Assembly (NCBI RefSeq): GCF_050948175.1
Contig: NC_135195.1
Coordinates: forward strand, 10,754,001 to 10,818,000
Reading direction: 5' to 3'
Length of the DNA: 64,000 nt
Origin: Xylocopa sonorina
Taxonomy: Eukaryota; Arthropoda; Insecta; Hymenoptera; Apidae
Part shown: positions 1 through 11,346 of the stretch, piece by piece
Position numbering within the stretch: position 1 is the first letter of the stretch
How the letters are laid out: the number at the start of each line of letters is the position of its first letter
Notes under the pieces: generated by a model
What the model was told of the DNA's origin: nothing
Seen by the model: only the letters and a program-made list of their open reading frames with translations
Database searches by the model: none
Program-made: the position numbers and the translations under genes

Positions 1-1568
1 AGAAAGTATTTCGATGTCTCGTTGGTACCGCGGCTAGCTGTAGTATGTATTGTATGCAGATTGTCGAATGGATATGGGATTGTGCGCGCGGAATAAAATT
101 CTGAAAGTTTCTAAGAGAGGAGAGAAATTTGTATAGGATGAAACGCGTAGGTTTTACAAATTTCGATCGAGTTCTGTTTCGATGGGCATGGAATACGCGG
201 TGGTTTCATTCTTGCTATAGAAGAACGAAGACGACGCAGCGTGCTTCGAGCGTGATTTTCCTTTAAATAAATGCACCGACTCTCTGGAATCTGGGACGGT
301 GTTGTTTATTGATTTCTTCGTACGATCGATCTCGATGGACCCCCGAAATCGTTTCAGCCTCTCCACGTTCCCAACCAGCTGTCTCGTACAAAAGGGTGAA
401 ATGAGGTCGCACGGGCGCGATACGATGCGTTTAGTTCAGGAATGTTCGTGTTTACCAAAGACCGCACGTTCGCCGTGAAAGAGACGTGATATTCGAGGAA
501 ATAAAAAATGGCAAAACATCGCACACACCTGTCGTATATGTTTGTTATACAAAATACGATAACTTTACGAACGTTGTAAAAAATGCTGTAAAAAAAATTT
601 CCCGCGAATTATTCGCTTCACGTTTTACATATAAGCTGACGCGATGGCTCTGTCCCGTGTTCAAATATTAATTGCGCTGCAAAATTGTAAATATCGTGCA
701 CGGCTGAGATGGCAGGTCGGATATTAAAGCCAGGCCGCGGGCTGAATACAAAAATCGCTAAATTTATACGCGAGACGATCCGGTATATGTGCACCGCATT
801 CTGAATGTCAAAATTCGTGAGTTGGCGAGGTTCCCTCGCAGCCGAGGATCATCAAAAAATAGACGATTAACGAGCCGTTCGATTTTCATTTCGAACGGCC
901 AGTGTCGTTCCCGCGACGACTTTGACGAATAGCCGTCGCAGAGGAACGCGTCTGTTACCGGAACTGTCGTCGCCTGCGAACGGAACTCGAGTCAAGTTTC
1001 AGCTTGATCAGCTTCCGATTCGGGTGACAACGCTTTCGCTCGAGAAGCTTTTAATCTCAATATTTTAATACTGGGAGATTAAAAAACAATATTTTACTTT
1101 AATCTATTTTTCTCTCAGAAAATATTAAATGTGTCGACGGTTTGGTTTCTTAAGGTAAAAAAGAGGATTGTATGTAAATGTGCTAATATCTCAGTTATTT
1201 ATGTTTTTTATTTCGGTAGATGGTGGAAAAATAATTGGAAAAGATTGGCTATGTAGTCTAAGCTAGACAACACTTTTGATTTACACTAGAATTCAGTTTC
1301 ACCTGTACACTTTTCACGTTCTATTTTGATATATAATTGAATTAATACTAATTATATACAACGAAGACGCACAGAATGGACAGATGATAGATTTACCGTA
1401 TAACACAGTCGCGTTTGAATGGAACTTTGCGACTTTGCCAGAATGATCAGAGGCTTCCAATTGTAACAATTAACGAGTCGCAACGTAACAAGTGTCCACG
1501 AGACTGCAATTTCAAATCGAACGATTCGAGCAATATGCTAATATCAGAACTTGGCGGTGTTTTTCCAG
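1..1568 (+). other. Non-coding, probably intron or upstream region of the MLCK gene
   Basis: No exon with a family signature is seen. The only suggestive part is the in-frame stretch 1415-1568, which would start with MNGTLRLCQNDQ and run without a stop into the first kinase exon. It has no recognisable domain. Confidence 0.5.
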
Positions 1569-1659
1569 AGATCGAACCGAGTTTTCCCTACCGAGATGTT
1601 ACGGTGCGTCGAGGCGTGGAGTTCAAGGACCATTACGACATCCAATCGGAGATCGGACG
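1569..1659 (+). CDS. Strn-Mlck: MLCK exon: linker and start of kinase domain
   Basis: The acceptor gtttttccag ends at 1568 and the donor gtgagt starts at 1660. The exon encodes EPSFPYRDVTVRRGVEFKD and then HYDIQSEIG, the first strand of the kinase domain, leaving CG to be completed by the next exon as the arginine of the glycine loop. The same frame is open upstream to an ATG at 1415, so an unspliced 5' extension is possible. Confidence 0.8.
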
Positions 1660-4600
1660 GTGAGTGATCACATCGATTTCCTTCGATCGCACGGCACACA
1701 CGTGCATATACCATGGCGTATTTTTATTGTTGACAAACAAACGCGTCTGGTGCCAAGGGCGTTCGATCGACCGTGTCAATCCGTAACGTATACGAATATT
1801 GTGTTTCGATTGGCAAAGATTTTCGTGCGTCGCTTTTCCCCCACGTCCCGTGATGGGAGCAACGCGCGGCGTTCGCCACCGGTAGCTTTCCAAAGCTGAT
1901 ATTGGCGCGACGCAACCGATTTATGCACGTATAATATCGAGCCGCGTCGCAGATCTGGTCGCCGTTGTTTCTCAATTTGATACGACGTACGTGCTGGATT
2001 CACGCATAGGTGTTGTAGATCGTACGAGGGACTCTGATACACGCGAGGAGTATTCTGGGGAACGTGGAATTTCCGTCCCGAAGAGACATTGTAGGCTAAA
2101 TAGTTGACACGGATATACGAAATTAAATCACTCTTTGAGCCCACATTCTATTCTATTACGTTTTCGAGACACCGCTAAAATTCGTTTTTCGAGTAATGAC
2201 TATTTTTTCTTTACACATAAATTAGTAACATTTCCTGGTCAGGCAAGTACTATCGGAACGATACTAAATTAGTGGATGACTCTGGTATGCGTCTACATCA
2301 GCGGTTTCTCGTTCTCACACTAACAATGCGAAATTCGATAGACAGAACTTACGCAGCAAAAGAACCTGTAGGAATTCCTAACGTTCCCGAGTTCGTGTGA
2401 CGTTTTATCGTGTGCCAATCCGTCGCAATTTTTCTATTCCCTGGTCTTTGCGACCGTTGCTTACGAAACTTCCATTATAAATATTCCACGGGCCCTTATT
2501 CTTCACTTCTAACGTAGTTAATAAGAATTGATGATGGAACAAAATTTAATGAACCCGCTGGCTCATTAAATTCAAACTTACTGCTTCCGTTCCTTGGAAG
2601 TGATTTAACTTTCGTTGAAAGAATTTTGAAGAAATGAAGAAAAATGGTACTAGACTTTTAAAACAGTGGAATATCGAAGATACGGGTGAGAAATTTCCCA
2701 ACGTCGTAGATCAAGGGGAAGAGAGACGGAGAGGAGGCGAAAGAGGAAGCGAGAAGAAGCAAGGAAAAAGTTGGAAACCTTGACGTGTTTATTCCTTCCG
2801 GCGCACGTAGTATTCCTGTCTTGTATACATCGTAATCTTTCAGTTACTATGCGTGTCTGCCATTATGAATGAGACTCGAAACTGAATGATCTTTACATGC
2901 AAGGCTGCCTCTTCCACGAGCCAGAAAACTCGCAGAAACGAACCGTTGAAATGTTTGTTCTCTCAAATTACGGAGCACCGTCAACGATACGCTGGTATGC
3001 GAGCGTTGCGTAAAACGTTGATAAACAACCGGTCGATACGTGGGAATAAAATAATAGGAATTGTCTCGAGAAAATTCTGACGTCCGAAGAGTAGACATTT
3101 ATTTTTAATCCTGATCGAATAGCGATCGTGCATTGGTGGCTGCGAACAAAGGCATTGACGAATGGATCGGTGCCAAAGGTAAGATTTGAATGTCAATGAC
3201 AAACTATTAGCGAACCATCAATCCTGAATGATCGTTCTCAATCGGCGGTCATCGAAAGGGTTCGCGCATCCTGTGGAACGACGTCTAGCTTCGTTAGAAC
3301 GTTTGTGGAAACGTTCATGATTTTTTTTTAGTCGACTTCGCATCGGATACGTATTTGTAATTGAATTTTTTTTAGTTCCTGCGGTCGAATCGTAGTTGGT
3401 AAAATTGATTGGAATATTGTGAAACGTTTTGAATGGTGCAATCAAAATTGTAATGGAAAATAATTTCGTTTTCAAACTGATGAGTTTTCAACCGAGGCTT
3501 GGAAAAAGAATTTGCTCTCTATAATTTCATCGAAAGATACGAGAACTCGAGTCGTACACGGTTTCACTGGCCCAACGACGATTTCAAAATTCTGCGAAAA
3601 TATTCACGATCTGAAGTCGTTGACCATATTGCAACAAAACTATTTCATTCATGATCATATTTCAAATTCCAAATTCTAAGGAAACGCCCACGATTACGAT
3701 TCATTCACCATTTCTGTAGTAACAGGTTTCACGATCGTAAATCATCTGTCCCAATTAACGGAAATCATTTCCATCACCGCCAATCGCTATCGAATTGGCC
3801 GTTTTCCATCGAGTGTACGATCTCGCGTGAATCATAGCACCGAATCGCGGCTGGTCGTGAAAAATATCTTCTCGACGTCCATTCAGATATTAGTACTTTA
3901 TTTTACGAGTGAAAACCCTTTGATGTACGGAACCACTCACGTGTCAAACTGATAATCTTTGTCAAATTTGATTTGTAAAATTGTAAAATTGGCCAATAAG
4001 ATTTCAGTAGATACAATTATTACAAATTTCAAAAAAACGAACATGAAATCTGGGGTGAGATCAAGCGTGGCGTTACATCTCGATAACATCGGTATGCGGA
4101 GAGTCTGTGTTGCCACCGGGTTCGACGTATAATCAAGGTCCTCGTGTCTATAAATAATGCGTTTTTCGTGGTGACTGACGTGCGTGCGTCGAGTTGCCGG
4201 ACGCCCAACGTCCCGACGCTCTTGACAGACAGATTCGATCGAGTATCGACACCTATCCGTGGTCACATTCCTTTCGAAACCTGTAAATATTTCCGCACTA
4301 TTTTTATTTTACAGTTTCGATTCACAAATTCATCTCTTTTTACGAACGAATTTTACCTTAAGCATTCAAAATTCATATCGCGCATTCTCCCCTTATTTAA
4401 TCTTGGTTATTTAAATATACCTTTGTCACGATAATTCATCAAATACACGCATCGTGGATTCTTCTATTATAATTAATTTGAGACGTAGCCTCGTCATGCT
4501 TACGATGTTCTCTGACAGATGATCTGTTTTGATAATTCGTTCGACCCTGTGGTCTATGGTATGCTCTACTAACTCACTGACTCACTAACTTGGCTTCGAG

Positions 4601-7600
4601 TCAGCCACGTTACACCATCGTGTTCTAGCGAGACGCGAGATGATAGCTTTGGCAGTCCTTCCGATTTTTGTCACTGCCATATTTTTCCCATCCAGGAAGA
4701 GTCCTTTGATCATCCACGGTACGTTTGCATCGTGTACGTAAATAGCCACATAGTTGGACAATCGAGAGGATTGATAGAACATTCTTCCATCAAAGCAGGA
4801 GTCCACGATTTTGACAACATTTATTGCTAATGTAATAGCACAAGTAATAATAAAATAATATAGTTGCAAACGCGACAATGATTCTTGCTTTATGCGCTTC
4901 GCTTGTACAAACGTATGGCGCACGGTCTGATGGAAGCGTCTGCATCTACTTACTCAGCTGATTGGTCAGCTGTGCCACGCGCTACGTTATAGAAGCTAGT
5001 AGAATCAGACTCATTGCAATGCAAAATGGCTGAAAAATGCATTCGTGCATTACGAATTCATGACTTCTATTGAAATGATCATTCCCCGCGCAAGGCCAAC
5101 TATAAATCTCTTTACAGCATAATAATTTATAACGTATTAACCGTATCAAAGCGGGCTTGAGAATATCGAAGATTATACGTCGCAGAAAATACATTGAAAA
5201 TTACAATACGTTTCTCTGTTCTTATAACTTCTGAATTATATTCGTATTTAGACGTTTGATTCGTCGCAGACATCGATTACAGTCCCGTTTGGTAATTTTT
5301 CGACGGAGAATCTGAGAAATTTATTTATCCGTTTCCGTACGCGCGAGAGTATGCGCACATATTTTCTCTCTCACTATATTTATCGCAATATCATTTTAAC
5401 CAGATATGAATAATGAATTTTCAAAGTTTAGTGGGTTTCAGAGATGTTGGACGGTGTTTCGATTCTCGCGGACGTTGCTTGGCACAACAAGACGCTATAA
5501 ATTCGAGATCGTGGCAGCTGAACACGTGAAATTTATTCTGTCGGATAGAACACGAAATTGGACGACATTATGCGCAACTTAGTTAGTTGGTTAAATTTGG
5601 GTAAATTCACTTTTCGTTGTTTCGTAAAAGCTCGCTTTTGCAATTGTTTCACTTCTAGAATCGCAGCCTCGCAGCAAGTTTCAGAAAACATAGCCACGCT
5701 GTTGTACGATCGGTATAATTATACCTCACCACTTAACCGGGCTTGAAATATATGATTAGAGATAATATAGATACTACGTACAGCTCGAGCAAACCGCTTT
5801 CTGCTTGAATATGACATTCGTTATCATTTACGAAGTATTATTCGAGGTATTATATATTTACGACAAAAAAATGTTGATCAGATAAGCGATTGAAGTCGCA
5901 GAGGCGGTCGCATTATGCGGTTTATTCATAATGCTTGAAATAAAAAAAACCCAATCCTGCTTACGTAGAATTAAACATGAGGAATTTAGCAAGGTCAAGG
6001 TTCAAGAATGCAATTTTTATTCGTGCTTTTGAAACACTCAAAAGAATAGCAACAAGGTGTTTTTGTTCTGCTCTCTTGTCTACCAAAATGTTCTCAAGTT
6101 ACTAGAATTTATTACGCTGACATTTATTAGGGTAACGAAGTAATGCCGTGTGTGCTTCTGCCTTTCGCATTGTTCTAAGTTCTCAGGGTCTCTGATCAGT
6201 ATTCTGAAATAACGACTCGCACTATTGGCAAAATTTTCTTCATTATTTTTAATCTGTATCTTTGTGATTTAACGTAACTAATATGTATATATCATTCCAG
6301 TATCGGTTGAAAGAAGAGTATCGAAAAGACCGGGCATTTCTACAAGTTTAGTAAATGCTACGATGGAAGATACTCGTGAAAGAATGCGAAAGGCGGAAGT
6401 GTAAACCGATTAAGATAATTGAGATCTGAATAAGAATTTCCACGAATGTTACATCTATAGATCCGTGAAACGAGATCGTTCCTATTTGCAGAGGAAAATT
6501 TGGCACCGTTTATCGATGTAAGGAGAAAGCAAGCGGCTTGATGCTGGCCGCAAAGGTGGTGAACACCGCGAAAAAGGAGGACAGACGAGCCGTGGAGCGA
6601 GAGGTCGAGATTATGAGACGGCTGCAGCACCCGCGACTTATTCAGCTCTACGATGCCATTGACACAGGCAAACAGATATACGTTATTTTGGAACTGTAAG
6701 CGATCGATGCCATAAACGCGTTCAATTGGCAAAACGAATTGTGCATGTCTACTACAGTTATTCTCGTGTGTGTGTTCAAGCATCGAAGGTGGTGAACTGT
6801 TTGAGAGGGTGATAGACGACGATTTCGTGTTGACCGAGCGCAGTTGTGCTGTTTTCATGAGACAAATCTGCGAGGGTATGGAGTTTATTCACCGACAGAA
6901 CATCCTGCATCTCGATTTGAAGGTGATTTATCGATTATCTAAATTTCGTGCACCATATGTGTACATAGTAATGATTTTTCAACCTTTTTCCATTTCAGTA
7001 CCGCTGTCTCTAAAATACTTTTGCCAATTTTAGCTTTGTGGAAAATTAAATGGAAAATTTGTTCATTTACAGCCTGAGAATATATTGTGTTTGACGAAGG
7101 AGGGGAATAGGATCAAAATCATAGACTTTGGTCTCGCGAGAGAGTATGATCCGAAGAAGAAGCTGCAGGTTCTATTTGGTACGCCGGAGTTCGTTGCACC
7201 GGAAGTCGTAAATTTCGATCAGATTGGTTATGGTACCGACATGTGGAGTATAGGAGTCATCTGTTACGTATTGTAAGTTGACCCTCAATTTCGATTTACT
7301 CGCTATTGCTTCTCTCTTCTACGTGCGTATTAAACGAATACGTGAGAAGTATCAGCAACATATAAAATGCATAATAAATTGCGTTAATAATCAATTTTTT
7401 AGTAGAAAAATATATTTTCAATGAAATTCAGTGTTTGTGGAGGTCTTCAATTATTTTACTTATTTTCTACGTTATTGAAAACTCCTAAATCCTTCAGTAA
7501 AGCACTATTTCTAGCATTAAACGAGCGTGTTTTTCATTCCAAACCTCTATTTTCTAACGGTACAAAGAACGTTCATAAATCTGGTTTGTTTGCTCGACAG

Positions 7601-10600
7601 TAAACGGTACCAGCACGAAACGATTGAATTGTAAAATTATTGTACATATTTCTCGAACGAAAAATTTTCTTTTTGCCGATACAACAACGAGAGAACGAAA
7701 GAAATATTCATTTCAACGAGAAGAAAGATTATTTGTGTGAAAATGGTTAGCACCTTTCGATAAGAATTTCAACAGTCTTACATAAATTTTCAGATTATCC
7801 GGTTTATCGCCATTTATGGGAGACACGGACATCGAGACAATGGCGAACGTGACCATCGCGAAGTATGACTTCGACCACGATGCATTCGCAGACATTTCTG
7901 AAGACGCGAAGGATTTTATCCGATGTCTGCTAGTCAAAGACAAAGAGTACGTATCGCTTGTTATTTTTTTAGAAACATTACGCGGCATAGAAGCGACGTG
8001 AAGGTCCAATATTAAAATATATATATCCGGATCACGTCACCGTTTGCGTTCTGGTGATCGACAGAATTCGAACATGGACACTAACGTGCTCGCAAAATTA
8101 ATGAACGTAACGGCCCAGATAATGAAATGGAAGAGCATGGTTATTTTTGTGCAAGGAAGTCTAATACAATTATATATTCTCTCGAATAATTTTCATCTTA
8201 ATTTAACTTATTTAGCTTATTTCATACTTCGATTCATTATAAATTTATTTCATTTTCCGATCTAAATAATTTTGGATTGTGACAAGTTGAATAGCCCATG
8301 GTAAACGTTTCTAACCGCGATGTATAATCCTTGTCAAGTCGAGCAGCATGGATTAAATGTACGTAGAATTTCTGTATACGTATTTTCATAGTGTAACGTC
8401 TTCTACAAAAATTTGTTCGGATAAAATGCAGAGTTATTTAGGCCTTCACGTTTTCGTTGTAACTCTATCACAGTTACATTTCGACTCTTTCTCTCTCTCC
8501 CTTTATGCCTGATTAATCCCACGCATGTTTTCTTCATTTACGACAAGTTGCTGTTCACTCGTAAAAACGCACATAAATGTGATATCTTAAAACAAACACT
8601 AAACAAACTGTAGCTCTGATCGAAGTAAACTGGGAACTCTAACGCACAGGATATAATTATCCGCTTTTCCTATTAAACATTGAACAGTAAGCACTAACAA
8701 TAAAGTGCATCTCGATGTCAATTTCTCAACTTCACTTCGAGGACGAAAACAAATCCTCCCCTTTCTCGACTTGTGCCACCGTTCCGAAAAAACAAAGCAT
8801 CCGGAAGCGAACGAGGAAGCGGACATCCACCGTGTCGTTTCTCAATCTCGTGGCACATAAGACGAGTGTCTACTTCCGATTCTCTACTCAAATTCCACTT
8901 GAGGACACGTTTATATCGCTCGCGACCTGCACGTATCCACCTCACCATCCGTACTACTACACCATTTCGCTCCCATCGCTGAAAAAGCTACGTCTCTTCG
9001 ACTCGAAAAAGAAGAGACGATATCATGAGGGTGAAAGAGAGAGAGAGAGAGAGAGAGAACGAAAGAAAATCTAGAAAAATACATGAAAACCTGGGTCATC
9101 TTCACCATGGAGCTGTCGAATCTTTCAGCAAACGGATGTCAGCCAAGCAGTGCATGGAGCATCGTTGGCTGGCCAGAAAGACGATCAAGCAGCAACAGGT
9201 ACCGACGTCGAAGCCGGATGTGCCGATACGAAACCATTACATCCCAAGAGTGCAGACGAATAACGTCGACGAACTGGACGTGACCAAGGATAATCTGAGG
9301 ATGTTCGTCGAGCGCTGGCGGGAGCATCCTGACAGTCCATATCTGATCGATATCCCTCAGTACACGTTACCACAGCAGAACGCGGGCAAGGATCACGAGG
9401 AGTTGGCGTCGTTGAAGGGTCACAGCCCATCGCCGTGTGCCAGTATCTGCAGCACCGTGTCGGAAACGACGGACAGCTCCCCTCGAGAGAGCTACGGCTC
9501 GTTCCTGACAGTGCCCAGCTTTGGTCTCGAGAGGAGAGCTTCCGAGGGCGTAGCTACAGAGAAGATCAAGAGCGATCACGCCAGTCAGATTGTCCTGGCC
9601 GAGGAGATAATTAAATTGTCCGAGCGTCTGCGATCCATAGCGATGGGAGCGCCCGCGAGACAGGACGAGGACACCATGTCGGAGAGCAGTCAGCAGAGCA
9701 AAAGGACAGAGAAGCTCGAGGACAGGGGCAAGAAGAACGGCGTTCACTCGAGGAGTAACGGGTTGGTCTCTGAGAATACCGAGTGTAATGAGATTACAGA
9801 GAAATTGTCGAGTATAGTGCGGCACAGGAAACTCAATGGAACGACTTTTCATAGCAGTCGTAGCTTCGAGAAGCGTACGGACTCGAATGTCGGGAACATG
9901 TTCGCCTCGTTGAAGAAAACGAAGAAGAGAAATGAGGACGGCGCCGGGCAAGATGAATCCACAAATTCAGTCGAGACGAGATCGTTCGAAGAAAAAGTGG
10001 AAAATTCGAGGAGCGATAAGAGCGCGAGAATATTTAACAGGAAGGAAGGTGAGATGGATTTAACACCGCCCTGGCGACGACCACGAGTGAAACAGTTTGG
10101 AGAGACTAGTAGAGATGTACCTCGAATTTCTGGTCTTCGTAATTTGCATAAAAGTCTGAATCTTGACGAACCTACCAGCACGAAGGATTTGTTGCTTCAT
10201 TTGCTGGGCGAATGGGAAGAGGTTGCCACGAGATCGACAGGTACTGGCCGGAAGTCGATCAGCGTCGATTGGTGCGGCGAGGAATCCATCGCCAGAAAGA
10301 CGATGAATTCTTTGGCTGAATATTTCCAACTGAAACAACAAAATTCGACGGCTTTTAACGTTAATTCGACCACGTCTAGTTCGATACATCGTTGAAAGAG
10401 TTTTTCGTTTGAATCAAGGACTATGTTGGACCTGCCAGTTGTATTCTTTTTTTTTTTTAATGACAGTGAACAGGATGGTTCGCCATTACGAAGTTCTCAG
10501 GGCACACGCGAGAAATAGGGAGCATGCTGTTAATGGGTTCTTTGATAGGTTTTGTTTAGTGCTTGCGAAGAAGTAGCAAGGCTGTTTCCAGTTTGAGTGA

Positions 10601-11346
10601 TGCTGAAAAGTTTGTAGCGAATGTGTAATGTGACGTTTATTTGAATTCATTTGTGTCGAGTTCAAGTAAATTTGTGAGTTCCTGGTGAATTGTTCGTGTT
10701 GTCAAATTTATTATATTCGATTTGAGAAAAAGGAATGATTATTAAAATTTTTCGACAATTAATACGTCTATTTATTTTTTATTCTTCGAAGAAAGTTCCC
10801 TTTACTCTGGTCATATGTTCAATATAAAAAATCATTAAACCTTCACTTTCGATTAATGAAATGCACGTCATAACAAAGACAATTACTTATGCATGGAAAA
10901 TTAAAAATTATCTTAATCTATACAAGATGATTCAATAACAATTGTCGTGTTGATGTTATCAAAAGCGTGGAAGTCAGAAAGCTACCTACTGTTTTATGAA
11001 AGAAAAAGAAAATGGGACAGTTGTATTACTACTTATCGAACAAGTTTTTCTGCATTTTTCATAAAATAAATTTGACTTCCACATTCTACGAATACATTAA
11101 GATGGGGACTAGTTCCTGTCTGAAATCGATTTACTTTGAAACTAACCGAAATTGGATTCATTATTTTGCTCCAGGGAAAGACCATCCGCGGGCCAACTTT
11201 TAGAGCATCGTTGGCTGGAAGTAGCACTGGAGAACCCGATCTGTAAAAGTAGATTAAAGCGATATGTCATCAAGAAGAGATGGATTAAAGCAGTTAACAC
11301 CATACTGGCGTTAAAACGAATGGGTGCCCACTTAGAATTGGATTAA
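1569..11346 (+). CDS. Strn-Mlck: Myosin light chain kinase / stretchin-type Ser/Thr kinase, 3' part of gene (kinase domain and alternative tails)
   Basis: Exons I join are 1569-1659, 6492-6695, 6781-6922, 7073-7272 and 7794-7946, then either 9129-10395 or 11175-11346. Every junction is GT-AG and the phases agree. The visible part encodes 684 aa with the first terminal exon or 319 aa with the second. Motifs in order: glycine loop GRGKFGTV across the first junction, the ATP-binding lysine in LAAKVV, a helix C glutamate in AVEREVEIMRRL, catalytic loop HLDLKPEN split between the third and fourth exons, DFG in KIIDFGLARE, FGTPEFVAPEVV, and DMWSIGVICYVL. These are typical of the MLCK/titin-kinase family, whose members phosphorylate myosin regulatory light chain in muscle. 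The segment PYRDVTVRRG before the domain also fits. Immunoglobulin and fibronectin exons usual upstream in stretchin are not visible, so the gene probably continues beyond the left edge, unless an internal start is used (ATG at 1415). The symbol is by family resemblance; twitchin or titin kinase is less likely because of the MLCK-like calmodulin site. Confidence 0.9.
1660..6491 (+). other. Strn-Mlck: MLCK intron of 4.8 kb inside the kinase glycine loop
   Basis: Bounded by donor gtgagt and acceptor tatttgcag. It is AT-rich, with only short random open frames on both strands. No RNA gene, mobile element or extra exon could be supported. Confidence 0.75.
6492..7946 (+). CDS. Strn-Mlck: MLCK kinase-domain core exons
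   Basis: Four exons (6492-6695, 6781-6922, 7073-7272, 7794-7946) are separated by introns of 85, 150 and 521 bases. They cover the glycine loop to helix H. Visible residues include the ATP-binding lysine (LAAKVV), the hinge segment YVILEL-IEGGELFERV, the HLDLK|PEN catalytic loop split at a phase-0 junction, DFGLARE, the activation segment QVLFGTPEFVAPE and the end segment DISEDAKDFIRCLLVKD. All residues expected of an active kinase are present; the catalytic loop reads HLD instead of HRD, which is usual for MLCK and titin-like kinases. The last exon leaves GA in phase 2 for either terminal exon. Confidence 0.92.
7947..9128 (+). other. Strn-Mlck: MLCK intron before terminal exon A
   Basis: Starts with donor gtacgt and ends with tctttcag. 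It carries the GA repeat near its 3' end. No other feature is seen. In the exon B isoform this intron extends to 11174 and includes exon A. Confidence 0.75.
9037..9058 (+). repeat. (GA)11 microsatellite
   Basis: Eleven perfect GA units lie in the intron, 70 bases before the acceptor of MLCK terminal exon A. They inflate the open reading frame upstream of the true exon. Confidence 0.95.
9129..10395 (+). CDS. Strn-Mlck: MLCK alternative terminal exon A: kinase end plus long disordered tail
   Basis: The acceptor tctttcag ends at 9128; the first base completes an Asp codon and the stop is TGA at 10393-10395. It encodes DKRMSAKQCMEHRWLARK, which ends the kinase fold (subdomain XI), followed by about 400 residues. 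The tail is rich in Ser, Glu, Arg and Lys, with conserved-looking islands such as NLRMFVERWREHP, VPSFGLERRASEG, LTPPWRRPRVKQFGET and LLLHLLGEWEEVA. RRAS and RKSIS are basophilic-kinase-like sites. No calmodulin-binding helix like that of the other terminal exon is visible, so this isoform should be regulated differently. The open frame continues upstream to 9025 but that part is intronic and includes a GA microsatellite. Confidence 0.85.
10741..10746 (+). terminator. Possible polyadenylation signal ATTAAA for terminal exon A
   Basis: ATTAAA lies 346 bases after the stop codon of terminal exon A, in AT-rich DNA. No AATAAA is seen nearer. This is weak evidence by itself, but a 3' end must lie before exon B if A is truly terminal. 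Confidence 0.3.
11175..11346 (+). CDS. Strn-Mlck: MLCK alternative terminal exon B: kinase end plus calmodulin-binding autoregulatory segment
   Basis: The acceptor ttttgctccag ends at 11174 and the stop is TAA at 11344-11346. Joined to the GA left at 7946, it reads EERPSAGQLLEHRWLEVALE, a second version of the kinase end. The next part, KRYVIKKRWIKAVNTILAL, is a basic amphipathic helix. Counting from its Trp (codon 11281-11283), hydrophobic residues fall at positions 1, 5, 8 and 14 (W, V, I, M). This is a standard calmodulin-binding spacing and lies where MLCKs carry their autoinhibitory helix. The protein ends soon after, with no telokin-like Ig domain. Confidence 0.88.

Noticed and set aside
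6358..6858. 166-codon minus-strand frame over the kinase exons
   Set aside because: It is the antisense shadow of well-supported kinase exons.
9025..9128. Open frame upstream of MLCK terminal exon A starting at an ATG at 9025
   Set aside because: It is made by the GA microsatellite and intronic sequence; the exon starts after the acceptor at 9128 and continues the kinase exactly.
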